A stretch of DNA of 64,000 nucleotides from Natronococcus occultus SP4 (GTDB taxonomy: Archaea; Halobacteriota; Halobacteria; Halobacteriales; Natrialbaceae), in NCBI RefSeq assembly GCF_000328685.1, contig NC_019974.1, forward strand, positions 186,001-250,000, given 5' to 3'. The notes under the pieces are model-generated. The model was not told the origin of the DNA, searched no databases, and worked only from the letters and a program-made list of their open reading frames with translations. Below, one piece after another: positions 46,860 through 55,082 of the stretch. A program made the translations under genes and the position numbers. Numbering within the stretch: position 1 is the first letter of the stretch; every line of letters starts with the position of its first letter.

Positions 46860-47858
46860 ATGTCAGTCGTAGCTGGAATGACGACGAACCGTTCGAATAT
46901 CGACGACGCAGCGAGCGAACGACGCGACGAACACGACCCCTCCCGCGGGGCGAGCGGTCCCCGGATCTCCCGCCGCCGGACGCTTCGTGCGGGCGGGGTT
47001 CTCGGCGCCGGCGGACTGCTCGGCCTCGCGGGGCTCGGCGTCGATCGGGCCGCGGCGGCCTGTAGCGACCCCGAGGAGATCCTGCACCTCGACTACGACG
47101 CGGTCGCCGACTGGACCGATCTCTACCGGGTCTCGAACGGCGACGCCGGAAACCTCACCCTCGTCTCCAGCCCGACCGCCTCCGGCGATCGGGCCCTACA
47201 GCTGCGGATCGTGGAGGGCGACAACTGGGGCGTGAGCACCCACTACGACTTCGAGGACGGACTGTTCGAACTCAACGGCCGCGTCAACTTCGCCCTCGAC
47301 ACCGGATGGTCGATGGCGGGGCGGCAGTTGGCCAACTGCCGGCTCTGGAACTGTGCCATCGCGCGCGGACCCGGGAGCGCGGGCGGCGGCACGCCCGACG
47401 GCACCAACGGCTGGAGCAACCGAATGTACGTCACCACGCGGGACACCGACCCCGAGGGTCCCTACCACCTCCTCTCGAACACGTATCATCTGGGCGAGGG
47501 ACAGGGCGCGTACGGCGAACAGGACTACATCGTCGACGGCGAGCAGTACGCGCTCGCACAGCCCGAAATCGTCCCCGGTCGGTGGTACGAGTTCGAGTAC
47601 TACGTCCGCGTGAACACGGTCAGCGGCGGCTCGCCCAACGCCGACGGCGTCGTTCGCTACTGGCTCGACGGTGCCCTGATCTACGAGCGCGAGAACTTCC
47701 AGTTCACGACCGACCGGGAGAACAACGTCATCGACACGACGGGTCCCGTCGGCCACTACGGCGGCGGCTACACGGCCCCGAAGAACCTCTACGCCTACTA
47801 CGACGACCACTCGATGGCGATCGAGGGGGCGTTCGACCCCGCGGCCTGTGACCCCTAA
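46860..47858 (+). CDS. Tat-exported polysaccharide-lyase-like protein (PL14-like fold)
   Basis: 332 residues from ATG 46860; ATG 46878 is an equally possible start. RISRRRTLRAGGVLGAGGLLGLAGLGV is a twin-arginine signal ending near an Ala-x-Ala site, so the protein is secreted. The mature part looks like a beta jelly-roll lyase: DNWGVSTHYDFEDGLFEL, WSMAGRQLANCRLW, GWSNRMYVTTRD, GRWYEFEYYVRVNT, GVVRYWLDGALIYERENFQF and a late HYGGGYTAPKNLYAYYDDHS. These strands recall the family 14 polysaccharide lyases that depolymerise alginate-like or other acidic sugars. The substrate is uncertain. Confidence 0.7.
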   Translation: MSVVAGMTTNRSNIDDAASERRDEHDPSRGASGPRISRRRTLRAGGVLGAGGLLGLAGLGVDRAAAACSDPEEILHLDYDAVADWTDLYRVSNGDAGNLTLVSSPTASGDRALQLRIVEGDNWGVSTHYDFEDGLFELNGRVNFALDTGWSMAGRQLANCRLWNCAIARGPGSAGGGTPDGTNGWSNRMYVTTRDTDPEGPYHLLSNTYHLGEGQGAYGEQDYIVDGEQYALAQPEIVPGRWYEFEYYVRVNTVSGGSPNADGVVRYWLDGALIYERENFQFTTDRENNVIDTTGPVGHYGGGYTAPKNLYAYYDDHSMAIEGAFDPAACDP

Positions 47859-47898
47859 CGAGGCGGGGCGGAGCGCGAACCGGCAGTCGTCGTCGCGA

Positions 47899-48591
47899 TC
47901 ATGCCACCTCGACGATCTCCGGGTTTCGATCGCCGACCAGTCCGTCCTCGATCACTCGCGCGATCGTGGTCGGATCGTCCTCGCCGGACACGCGGGCGAC
48001 GCTGCCGACGGCGTCGGGGTCGAACGCCACCCCGAGCGCGCCGTAGACCGCCTCGAGGACGTCCGCAAGCTCCGCGCGGTTGTCGACCACGAGGATCCCC
48101 GAGACCAGCGCCGCGTCCTGGCGGACCCGCTGGGCGATCCCGGCGACCTTCCGGAGCCCCCCACGGTCCGACGTCGACAGCGAGTGGGCGCCCGGACAGA
48201 ACGACGCGTCGGGCTCGCCGCGCTCGAGGACGACCCCTAGCTCCGCCAGCGTGCGGGCCACGTCCGTGGTCAGGCGCTCGTAGCGCTCGTCGGTGCCGCG
48301 TCGAAAGTCCTCGATCGGCTCGGCGCGGGCGAAGGCCAGCGTCGTCTCGCCGTCGTAGGCGACGGCCCGCCCGCCCACGCTGCGCTCGATTGGCGGAAAC
48401 CCGCGTTCGCGGGCGGCCTCGCGGGCCCGCTCGTACCCGTCGAGTCGGCTATCCCGGCGCCCGAAAGCGACCTGCCGGTGGGGGGTCCAGACCCGGACTG
48501 CGGGCTCGCCGTCGGCGGCGTCCTCGAGCAGGCGCTCGCTCACCTCGCGGTCGGCGTCGATCGTCCCCGCTCGGCCCCGGAACACGCGCAT
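47899..48591 (-). CDS. Lipoate-protein ligase A-like (biotin/lipoate ligase fold)
   Basis: 230 residues from ATG 48591. VRVWTPHRQVAFGRRDSRLDGYERA and ERSVGGRAVAYDGETTLAFAR follow the LplA pattern, and the second holds the RR/S-GGG(A/R)-type lipoyl-binding loop. DRGGLRKVAGIAQR contains the conserved lysine. It lacks the C-terminal accessory domain of bacterial LplA, as many archaeal forms do, where a second protein may be needed. It could act on 2-oxoacid dehydrogenase or glycine-cleavage proteins encoded elsewhere. Confidence 0.85.
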   Translation of the reverse strand: MRVFRGRAGTIDADREVSERLLEDAADGEPAVRVWTPHRQVAFGRRDSRLDGYERAREAARERGFPPIERSVGGRAVAYDGETTLAFARAEPIEDFRRGTDERYERLTTDVARTLAELGVVLERGEPDASFCPGAHSLSTSDRGGLRKVAGIAQRVRQDAALVSGILVVDNRAELADVLEAVYGALGVAFDPDAVGSVARVSGEDDPTTIARVIEDGLVGDRNPEIVEVA

Positions 48592-48649
48592 GGCCCGACG
48601 TTCGGGTCGATGGGTCTAAACGCTCCCGCTCCCGACTCGCAGGCGAGAG

Positions 48650-49564
48650 ATGGCCGTCACCCTCCCCGACGCGCTGCTCGCTCGCTACCGGCGGTTCTCG
48701 CTGTACAACTCCCCGTACCGCGCCCACGACGGGGGCTGTGCGGTCGATCTGTACCCAGGCACCCTGCGGGACGGTCGGACGACCGCTGCGCCCAGCCCCG
48801 TCTCCGGCGTCGTCCGCGAGACCCGCACCGTCCGCGCGCCGCCGAAGCCGTACGCCCCCGAGCACGACCACCTGATCGTGATCGACTGCGACGGCCCCGG
48901 TGAACTCGCGGAACTGACCGCCCGCATCCTCCACGTCGAGCCGACCGTCTCGGCCGGGGATCGGGTCTCAGCGGGCGACTCGCTGGGACGGCTCGTCCGC
49001 GCGGGGTTTTTCGCACCCTGGGTCGACAACCACCTCCACGTCGGCTTCCGCGACGCCGACCAGAACCCCTATCGCGCGTCGGGTTCGCTCCCGCTCGAGC
49101 CCGGCGTCGAGATCGAACCGCTCGCCTGGGACGGCACCGGCGAGGTCGTCGCGACGGGCGAGACCTACGCCGTGCTGGACGCGCCAGCCCACCCCGATCC
49201 GGGGTCGCGGTTCGTCGGCATCGGCGCCGACCGGAGCGAACCGAGCGGCGAACGGGCAGCCCCGTCCGCGCGACGCGTCGGCGGCGTCCTCGACGGCGGC
49301 CTCCCCCACTACGACGGCGGTGGGCTGCTCGGCTCCGCGAGGACGTCGTTGGGACCAGTCTCCCTGAACGGGGATCGGCTCGGCGTCCTCGACGGGCGGA
49401 CGATCGCCTGGGACGACGTGGTTGTCACCGCGAACGGCAAGCCGATCACCGGCCTCTCGCTGTTCTGTGCCCGCGACGAGGAGTTCGGCGCGAAGCTGAT
49501 CTGTCCGGACCGGGAGTTCGTGGTCGGCCAGCGGGTCGGCGTGAGAATCGAACACGACGGGTGA
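48650..49564 (+). CDS. Conserved protein with a LytM/M23-like beta fold
   Basis: 304 residues from ATG 48650, divergent from the lipoate ligase-like gene. The first 150 residues resemble peptidase M23/biotinyl-lipoyl hybrid folds: APSPVSGVVRETRTVRAP, DHLIVIDCDG, SAGDRVSAGDSLGRLVRAGFFAPWVDNHLHVGFRD, with an HxH (HLHVGF) like that in lysostaphin peptidases. The expected second motif H-x3-D at the front is not evident, so activity is doubtful. The C-terminal half (about 190-304) is haloarchaeal-specific. No export signal is present, so a cell-wall role is unlikely. Function unknown. Confidence 0.6.
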   Translation: MAVTLPDALLARYRRFSLYNSPYRAHDGGCAVDLYPGTLRDGRTTAAPSPVSGVVRETRTVRAPPKPYAPEHDHLIVIDCDGPGELAELTARILHVEPTVSAGDRVSAGDSLGRLVRAGFFAPWVDNHLHVGFRDADQNPYRASGSLPLEPGVEIEPLAWDGTGEVVATGETYAVLDAPAHPDPGSRFVGIGADRSEPSGERAAPSARRVGGVLDGGLPHYDGGGLLGSARTSLGPVSLNGDRLGVLDGRTIAWDDVVVTANGKPITGLSLFCARDEEFGAKLICPDREFVVGQRVGVRIEHDG

Positions 49565-49586
49565 GACGTCCGTTCTGTCCCGAGAA

Positions 49587-50039
49587 CTACTCCCGGTGGC
49601 GTTCCTTCGCCTCCCGGTAGGTCTCGTCCTCGCGAACCCGCTCCCAGTAGGACTCGAAGACCAGCGCGGCCCGGCGTTTCTCCTCGTCGGCCCACTGTTC
49701 GGGTTCGCGTTCCGTCCCGTCGTCGTCGTACTTCGTCCCACCGGGGTACTTCGCGTAGCGCATCGCCCGCGTGTACCCCATCTGGAGGTACTTCCGGGCC
49801 ATATCCATCCCCGGAAAGTCGTCGTCCTCGCGGTACTCCTCGTAGCGCTCGTAGATCGCCTCGGCGGCGTCCTCGGCGCTCTCCTCGTCGGCGTACGACC
49901 ACAGCGGGAGTAGTTCGCTCTTGTAGGGTTCGACCTTGAAGACGCCCTCCTCGCCGCGACCGATCTCGTAGGCGTCGGGGTGGTCGCGGAAGTCGACGTC
50001 GTACTCGGGGCCGTCGTCGCCAGGGTCGTCGGTCATCAC
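49587..50039 (-). CDS. DUF4385-type protein
   Basis: 150 residues from ATG 50039 (the next codon is also ATG). YDVDFRDHPDAYEIGRGEEGVFKVEPYKSELLPLWSYADEES and MDMARKYLQMGYTRAMRYAKYPGGTKYDDDGTE are the conserved blocks of this short family, which occurs in bacteria, eukaryotes and haloarchaea. It is helical and charged, with no known catalytic residues. Function unknown. It ends close to the stop of the gene at 49564. Confidence 0.88.
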   Translation of the reverse strand: MMTDDPGDDGPEYDVDFRDHPDAYEIGRGEEGVFKVEPYKSELLPLWSYADEESAEDAAEAIYERYEEYREDDDFPGMDMARKYLQMGYTRAMRYAKYPGGTKYDDDGTEREPEQWADEEKRRAALVFESYWERVREDETYREAKERHRE

Positions 50040-50182
50040 TGCTCCCCTCCATCCGCGGACGTCCTGCCGCTCGATGGATCACTCACACCGGTGGGACGGC
50101 CCCGGAACGGATGAACGCCCGCCCTGTGCTCGACAGCCGTGAAAGCGTAGCCGTAAAGAGCGTCGCACGTGCACGGAGTGAC

Positions 50183-50668
50183 ATGACCGACGAGTCGCCG
50201 CGTTCGGCCGAGGATATCGACGACCTCGCCCGGTACCTCCAGCACTACATCGACGAGAACCACGAGTTCCTCTCCTGGATCGGCACCAGCGTCGAGGACG
50301 TCGACAACGGGACGATGACGCTGTCGATCCCCTACGACGAGAAGCTGACGAACACCCGGCCGACCGCGGGGCCCGACCAACGTCCGGACATCCACGGCGG
50401 CATCGCCGCGACGCTGATCGACACCGTCGGCGGCTTCGCGATCCAGACCCAGCTCGAGGACCCGCTCTCGACGGGCGTCGCGACGATCAACCTGAACGTC
50501 AACTACCTCCGGCCCGCCACGGGCGACCTCGAGGCGACCGCGGAGGTCGTCCGCGCGGGCTCGACGGTCGGAGTCAGCGAGGTCACCGTCGAGAGCACGA
50601 CGCCGGACGGCGAGACGAAGGCCGTCGCGACGGGGCAGGGCTCGTTCCGGATCTTCCGGGACGACTAG
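50183..50668 (+). CDS. PaaI-type thioesterase (hotdog fold)
   Basis: 161 residues from ATG 50183, preferred because the conserved part begins with MTDESPRSAEDIDDLARYLQHY. RPDIHGGIAATLIDTVGGFAI carries the HGG and the acidic residue used by hotdog thioesterases of this type. TINLNVNYLRPATGDLEATAEVVRAGSTVGVSEVTV is the long hotdog helix/strand region. It hydrolyses an acyl- or aryl-CoA, physiological substrate unknown. Its TAG stop shares bases with the stop of the convergent small membrane gene. Confidence 0.9.
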   Translation: MTDESPRSAEDIDDLARYLQHYIDENHEFLSWIGTSVEDVDNGTMTLSIPYDEKLTNTRPTAGPDQRPDIHGGIAATLIDTVGGFAIQTQLEDPLSTGVATINLNVNYLRPATGDLEATAEVVRAGSTVGVSEVTVESTTPDGETKAVATGQGSFRIFRDD

Positions 50669-50829
50669 GGCGACGAGCCGTCGGGCCGCTCGGCGTCGCG
50701 CGCGGGCTCGTCGTCTCGCGTCCGTCGTGCGCTGGCCTGGATCCGGAGATGGAGGTAGCAGCCGACCGCCGCGACCAGCAGAAAGTAGCCGTAGATCGCG
50801 GTCTCGAGGTGAGTGGGCAGCGGTTCCAT
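50665..50829 (-). CDS. Small membrane protein (54 residues)
   Basis: 54 residues from ATG 50829, stop at 50665-50667. One hydrophobic helix (AIYGYFLLVAAVGCYLHL) is followed by a basic then acidic tail (RRTRDDEPARDAERPDGSSP), the usual layout of a single-pass protein with a cytoplasmic tail. Its TAG overlaps the TAG of the convergent thioesterase in the sequence ctag. The gene falls below common length cut-offs and has no known family. Confidence 0.5.
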   Translation of the reverse strand: MEPLPTHLETAIYGYFLLVAAVGCYLHLRIQASARRTRDDEPARDAERPDGSSP

Positions 50830-50882
50830 ACGTCCTCGTCGTCGCTCGAGCGGGTACGAGTACGGCTGTACGGATTGTCGCT

Positions 50883-51047
50883 TTATCGGTCGCTGGAGAC
50901 CATCCAGTACCGGACGCTGAGGTAGACGATCACGAGCCCGAACGTCGCGGCGTACAGTGTCGACCCGGTCGTGGCTGCGGCGATGAGTGCGACGGCGTTG
51001 AGGGCGATCCCGCCGGCGTACAGCAACTGGAGGTTACGGCGCTTCAT
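50883..51047 (-). CDS. Small membrane protein with two helices (54 residues)
   Basis: 54 residues from ATG 51047. MKRRNLQ is a basic start, followed by two hydrophobic helices (LLYAGGIALNAVALIAAATT and LYAATFGLVIVYLSVRYWMV). Longer versions that start upstream are Arg/Ser-rich and not plausible. It is followed by another small membrane gene at 50665 on the same strand with a 53-base gap, and the two may be co-transcribed. No family recognised. Confidence 0.55.
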   Translation of the reverse strand: MKRRNLQLLYAGGIALNAVALIAAATTGSTLYAATFGLVIVYLSVRYWMVSSDR

Positions 51048-51225
51048 CCTCGACTCTCCCCGCAGGTTGGTCCCACGGTCGGTGTCGCCGATCCGAGTCG
51101 GTCGATCGCTCGCGTCCTGACGCGTCGCCGGAAAACGCTCATACTGGAGCGTTCGAAGGAGACACCAAAAGCGCTCTCCTCGAGGTGCCGTCCAGCAACG
51201 GCTCGCGATTCGGGACGGGAGCTGC

Positions 51226-51804
51226 CTACCCGTCGTCGAACGCGACGTCGTCGCTCTCGACGACCTCGCCGAACAGCCACTCGGCGTGCTCCAGGGCGTA
51301 CTCGCGGTGGTCGGGCTCGACGTGGCCGATACAGTCCTCGACCATGATCGGCCGGAAGTCCCGCAGCCCGGCGCTGCCGCCAGTATGGAGCACGCAGACG
51401 TTCGCGAGGGTACCACAGATAACCAGATCGCGGAACCCCCGAGCCGAGAGCCACCCCTCGAGTTCCGTCTGGTAGAACGCGTCGTAGGTGTGTTTCTCGA
51501 CGACGTGGTCCTCCTCGCGAACCGCGAGCTCCGCGACCAGTTCGGCGTCCCAGGAGCCCTCGAGGACGTGCTCGCCCCACTGGTCGAACTCGTCGTAGTA
51601 GTAGCTCTCCTCGAACTGCTCGGGCGGGTGGACGTCCCGCGTGTAGATCACCTGCGCGTCGGCCTCGCGTGCACGACCGATGAGGCCGACGATCGGTTCG
51701 ATCGCGTCCTCGCTGCCCGGCGCGTACAGCGATCCCTCGGGGTGACAGAACGCGTTTTGCATGTCGACCGCCACGACGGCGGTGGTCGCTGGATCGAGGC
51801 GCAT
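51226..51804 (-). CDS. Cysteine hydrolase of the isochorismatase / nicotinamidase superfamily
   Basis: 192 residues from ATG 51804 (MRLDPATTAVVAVDMQNAF). The catalytic triad can be placed: D14 in VVAVDMQN, the Lys in HVVEKHTYDAFYQTEL, and the Cys in CGTLANVCVLHTG. A full-length single domain. Members cleave amides such as nicotinamide or convert isochorismate, and here the substrate is not determined. A nicotinate phosphoribosyltransferase is encoded at 55083, so participation in NAD salvage as a nicotinamidase is plausible but only by proximity. Confidence 0.88.
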   Translation of the reverse strand: MRLDPATTAVVAVDMQNAFCHPEGSLYAPGSEDAIEPIVGLIGRAREADAQVIYTRDVHPPEQFEESYYYDEFDQWGEHVLEGSWDAELVAELAVREEDHVVEKHTYDAFYQTELEGWLSARGFRDLVICGTLANVCVLHTGGSAGLRDFRPIMVEDCIGHVEPDHREYALEHAEWLFGEVVESDDVAFDDG

Positions 51805-51890
51805 ACGCGAGTGTAGGGAGCCGACCCACAAAACGTTCGCCCGACCGTCGGTCTTTTGATCCGTCCTCGCTTACGGGTCGGTATCCCGGA

Positions 51891-53540
51891 ATGAACTCGA
51901 GGCGAACGCGGACGATCGTCGCCCTCCTCGCGGTGGCGTCGGTACTGCTCGTCGCCGCGGCCGGCGTCGCGGTCCCGGGGGTGCTCTCGGCGGGACCGCT
52001 GGGCGACACCGCTGCGACCGACCGCCCTGGCGAGCCGACGACCGAAGACACCGCCGGCTACGTCGAGGGGTACTGGTACGACGACGAGCTCGCCGTCGAC
52101 GACCGCGAGGACGCCGTCGTCGAGGACGACGAGCTCGATTCGGTCGTCTACCGATCGATGGCCCGCGTTGAGGAACTGCGCGGGCTGACCTTCGACGAGG
52201 AGGTTGCCGTCGAGGTGATCAGCCGCGAGGAGTTCGAGGACGAGAACGACGAGCTGTTCGCGAACGCGACGGGCGACGAGCGGATCCAGTTGAACGTCAA
52301 CGCGGAGGCGCTGTTCGCGGTCGATCGCGGGACCGACGCGACCGAGGAGCGAGAAGCCCTCTACGGCGGGACCGTGGGCGGCTACTACGAGCCCAGCACC
52401 GACCGGGTCGTCCTCGTCTCGGACAACGCCGAGATGCCCGAGGTGAACGAGGCGATCCTCGGTCACGAGCTGTTACACGCCCTGCAGGACCAGCAGTTCG
52501 ATCTGACGAGCTACGAGCGGGAGACGGTCGACCAGGACAACGCCAAGAACGGCCTCATCGAGGGCGACGCGGTCTGGATCGAGTCCGAGTACGAGGACCG
52601 TTGTGAGACTGAGTGGGAGTGTCTGGAGCCCGGCGAGGCTGCGAGCGACTCGCCCGACGTGAACTGGGTGCTGTACGCGACGATCTTCCAGCCATATAGC
52701 GACGGCCCCGGCTACGTCGAACACCGCCTGGATGCGGACGGCTGGGACGCCGTCGACGCGGCCTACGACGAGCCTCCGGTGAGCAGCTCCGAAGTGATCC
52801 GTCCCGGGGAGGAGCGCGAGCCCGCCGAGATCGAGGTTGCCGACCGTTCGAACGAGAGCTGGAGCCAGCTCGAGATCGACGGCGAGCCCGCCACCGAGAC
52901 CTACGGCGAGGCGGGGCTGGTCGCGATGTTCGCCGGCGACGCTCACGACCCCGACGAGCCGTCGGTGATCGGCCCCGAGGCGTTCTTCGAGTCCGATCTG
53001 GGCGGGTACGACTACGACCAGCCCTACACCGACGGCTGGGCCGGCGACGAGCTCGTCACCTACGTCGCCGTCGACGCCGAGACCGACGATCCCGCCGCGG
53101 CCGCCGATCGGGCCGGCTACGTCTGGGAGACCGAGTGGACCTCGAGCGAGGACGCCGAACAGTTCCTCGCGGGCTACCGGGAGCTGCTCGAGCTCCACGA
53201 CGCCGACCCCGTCGAGGATCGTCGGGACACCTACGCGATCGACGAGGAGTTCGCCGGGGCGTACTACCTTGAGCACGACGGGGAGACGGTACGGATCGTC
53301 AACGCACCCACCGTCGAGGAGCTCGCCGCGGTCGACGAGGGGGCCGCACCCGACGGCGAGGACGCGATCGAGACCGACGACGTCGATCCCGACGCCGAAG
53401 CGAACGACGAGCCGTCCGCGGCCGACGACGGCGTGGACGACGAGTCGACTCCCGGGTTCGCCGCCCCCACCGCGGTCGTCGCAGTGGCGGTCGCGACTGC
53501 CGTCGCCGTCGCGAGCCGACTCGGCCGATCGAACCGATAA
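51891..53540 (+). CDS. Hvo_1808-type surface protein with HELLH motif and C-terminal membrane anchor
   Basis: 549 residues from ATG 51891. A signal-anchor helix near the N-terminus (IVALLAVASVLLVAAAGVAV) and a C-terminal TPGFAAPTAVVAVAVATAVAVASRLGRSNR, which has the PGF-CTERM layout (P-G-F, hydrophobic stretch, basic end), show a surface protein processed by an archaeosortase. ILGHELLHALQDQQFDL holds H192-E193-x-x-H196, and NGLIEGDAVWIESEYE could supply a third ligand, hinting at a zinc peptidase. A tandem repeat of the same family follows. The family name is from memory. Confidence 0.85.
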   Translation: MNSRRTRTIVALLAVASVLLVAAAGVAVPGVLSAGPLGDTAATDRPGEPTTEDTAGYVEGYWYDDELAVDDREDAVVEDDELDSVVYRSMARVEELRGLTFDEEVAVEVISREEFEDENDELFANATGDERIQLNVNAEALFAVDRGTDATEEREALYGGTVGGYYEPSTDRVVLVSDNAEMPEVNEAILGHELLHALQDQQFDLTSYERETVDQDNAKNGLIEGDAVWIESEYEDRCETEWECLEPGEAASDSPDVNWVLYATIFQPYSDGPGYVEHRLDADGWDAVDAAYDEPPVSSSEVIRPGEEREPAEIEVADRSNESWSQLEIDGEPATETYGEAGLVAMFAGDAHDPDEPSVIGPEAFFESDLGGYDYDQPYTDGWAGDELVTYVAVDAETDDPAAAADRAGYVWETEWTSSEDAEQFLAGYRELLELHDADPVEDRRDTYAIDEEFAGAYYLEHDGETVRIVNAPTVEELAAVDEGAAPDGEDAIETDDVDPDAEANDEPSAADDGVDDESTPGFAAPTAVVAVAVATAVAVASRLGRSNR

Positions 53541-53588
53541 CCGCCGGCGAGCGACGCACCTTTGGTCCCGCCGGCGAATGCACCACCG

Positions 53589-55052
53589 ATGCGACGCGGG
53601 ACGCTGCTCGCGGTCGTCGTCCTCGTCGTTCTCTCGGGGTGTACGCTGCCGTACGCGCCCGATCAGTTCGACGAGGACCGCGAGCTCGGTCAGATCGGCG
53701 ACTACTCCCATGACGACAGCTTCGCGTTCGACGGCGAGGCTCGGCTCACGGAGTCCGAGCTCGAGGCCGCGAGCTACCGCTCGATGGCTCGGATCGAGCT
53801 CCTCCGGGGGCTGCCCTTCGAGCACGACGTCTCGATCGACGTGATCACCCGCGAGGAGTACCGCGAGCAACGGGCCGAGCCCGCGAACGCCTCGGCGTTC
53901 CGGAACGAGCTCTGGCGGGGTGCGTTCGTCGTCGACGGCGAGACCGACGTCAACCGCGAGTTCGACGACCTGTACGGCGCGTCGGTCCAGGGCTACTACT
54001 CGGACGGGGAGATCGTCCTCGTCGCCAACGACGCCGACTCGATCCGGGTCGATCGCGCCACGTTAGTCCACGAACTCGTTCACGCCCTGCAGGACCAGCG
54101 GTTCGGCCTCGAGCGCCGCGGGGAGACCCTCGACGAACGCCGCGCCGAGGAGGGCGTCCTCGAGGGCGAGGCGAACTACGTTCCGTACCTGTACGACCAG
54201 CGCTGTGACGCCGACTGGGACTGTCTCGCCGAGCCGCCCGAGCTGACGACCGCGCTCGGCGAGCGGCCGTTCAACGTCGGCCTCTTCCTCTCGATCTACG
54301 TCCCCTACGCCGAGGGGCCGACGTTCGTCTCTCACCTCCACGAGACGGGCGGCTGGGACGCCGTCGACCGTGCTCACGAAGAGCGACCGAACACTACCTC
54401 GGAGCTGATCCACCCGGAGCGCTACCCCGACGAGCCCGCCGAGATCGAGCTCGAAGACCGCTCGACCGACGCGTGGGAGCTCGCGACCGACGGCGACGGT
54501 GAACCCAGAACCGAGACGGTCGGCGAAGCGACCCTGTTCGCGAGCCTCTGGGCGAACGGCGTGATCGATCGCCCGATCGACGAGGGCGGGACCGAGCCGG
54601 TGCCGTACAACTACTCCCACCCCGCGACCGACGGCTGGGCCGGCGACGCGTTCCGGGTGTACGAGGGACCCGACGACGAGACGGCTCACGTCTGGTCGCT
54701 TTCCTGGCAGAGCGAGGACGACGCCGAAGCGTTCGCCGACGCCTACCGCGAGCTGCTCGCGGCCAACGGCGCCGAACCCGTCGACGACTCGAGCGCCGAC
54801 GACGCCAACGCCTACCGTATCGACGACGAGGACGCCTTCGCCAGCGCCTACCGCGTCGTGGTCGCCGACGAGACCGTCGAGATCGTCGGCGCGCCTACAC
54901 TCGAGGACCTCGAGGACGTCCACCCGATTGGAACCGAAACCGCCGCCGTGTCACTCGAACGCGTCGTGCCGGAGGCGCCGACGCCGGCCGGACTCGCCGC
55001 GCCGACGGCGGGGCCTGGATTGCCGACCGCGAGCGCGCCGGCAGACGGGTAG
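53589..55052 (+). CDS. Hvo_1808-type lipoprotein with HELVH motif
   Basis: 487 residues from ATG 53589. VVVLVVLSGCTLP is a lipoprotein signal with the lipobox Cys, so it is anchored by lipid rather than by a C-terminal segment like its neighbour. The body aligns with that neighbour: LVHELVHALQDQRFGLE gives H161-E-x-x-H165 and EGVLEGEANYVPYLY a likely downstream ligand, and YRSMARIELLRGLPFEHDVSIDVI matches near the N-terminus. Only 48 bases separate the genes, so the pair is one transcript or a tandem duplication with different anchoring. Confidence 0.83.
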   Translation: MRRGTLLAVVVLVVLSGCTLPYAPDQFDEDRELGQIGDYSHDDSFAFDGEARLTESELEAASYRSMARIELLRGLPFEHDVSIDVITREEYREQRAEPANASAFRNELWRGAFVVDGETDVNREFDDLYGASVQGYYSDGEIVLVANDADSIRVDRATLVHELVHALQDQRFGLERRGETLDERRAEEGVLEGEANYVPYLYDQRCDADWDCLAEPPELTTALGERPFNVGLFLSIYVPYAEGPTFVSHLHETGGWDAVDRAHEERPNTTSELIHPERYPDEPAEIELEDRSTDAWELATDGDGEPRTETVGEATLFASLWANGVIDRPIDEGGTEPVPYNYSHPATDGWAGDAFRVYEGPDDETAHVWSLSWQSEDDAEAFADAYRELLAANGAEPVDDSSADDANAYRIDDEDAFASAYRVVVADETVEIVGAPTLEDLEDVHPIGTETAAVSLERVVPEAPTPAGLAAPTAGPGLPTASAPADG

Positions 55053-55082
55053 CTTATCTGATCGCCGCCTGAAACCGACGGT

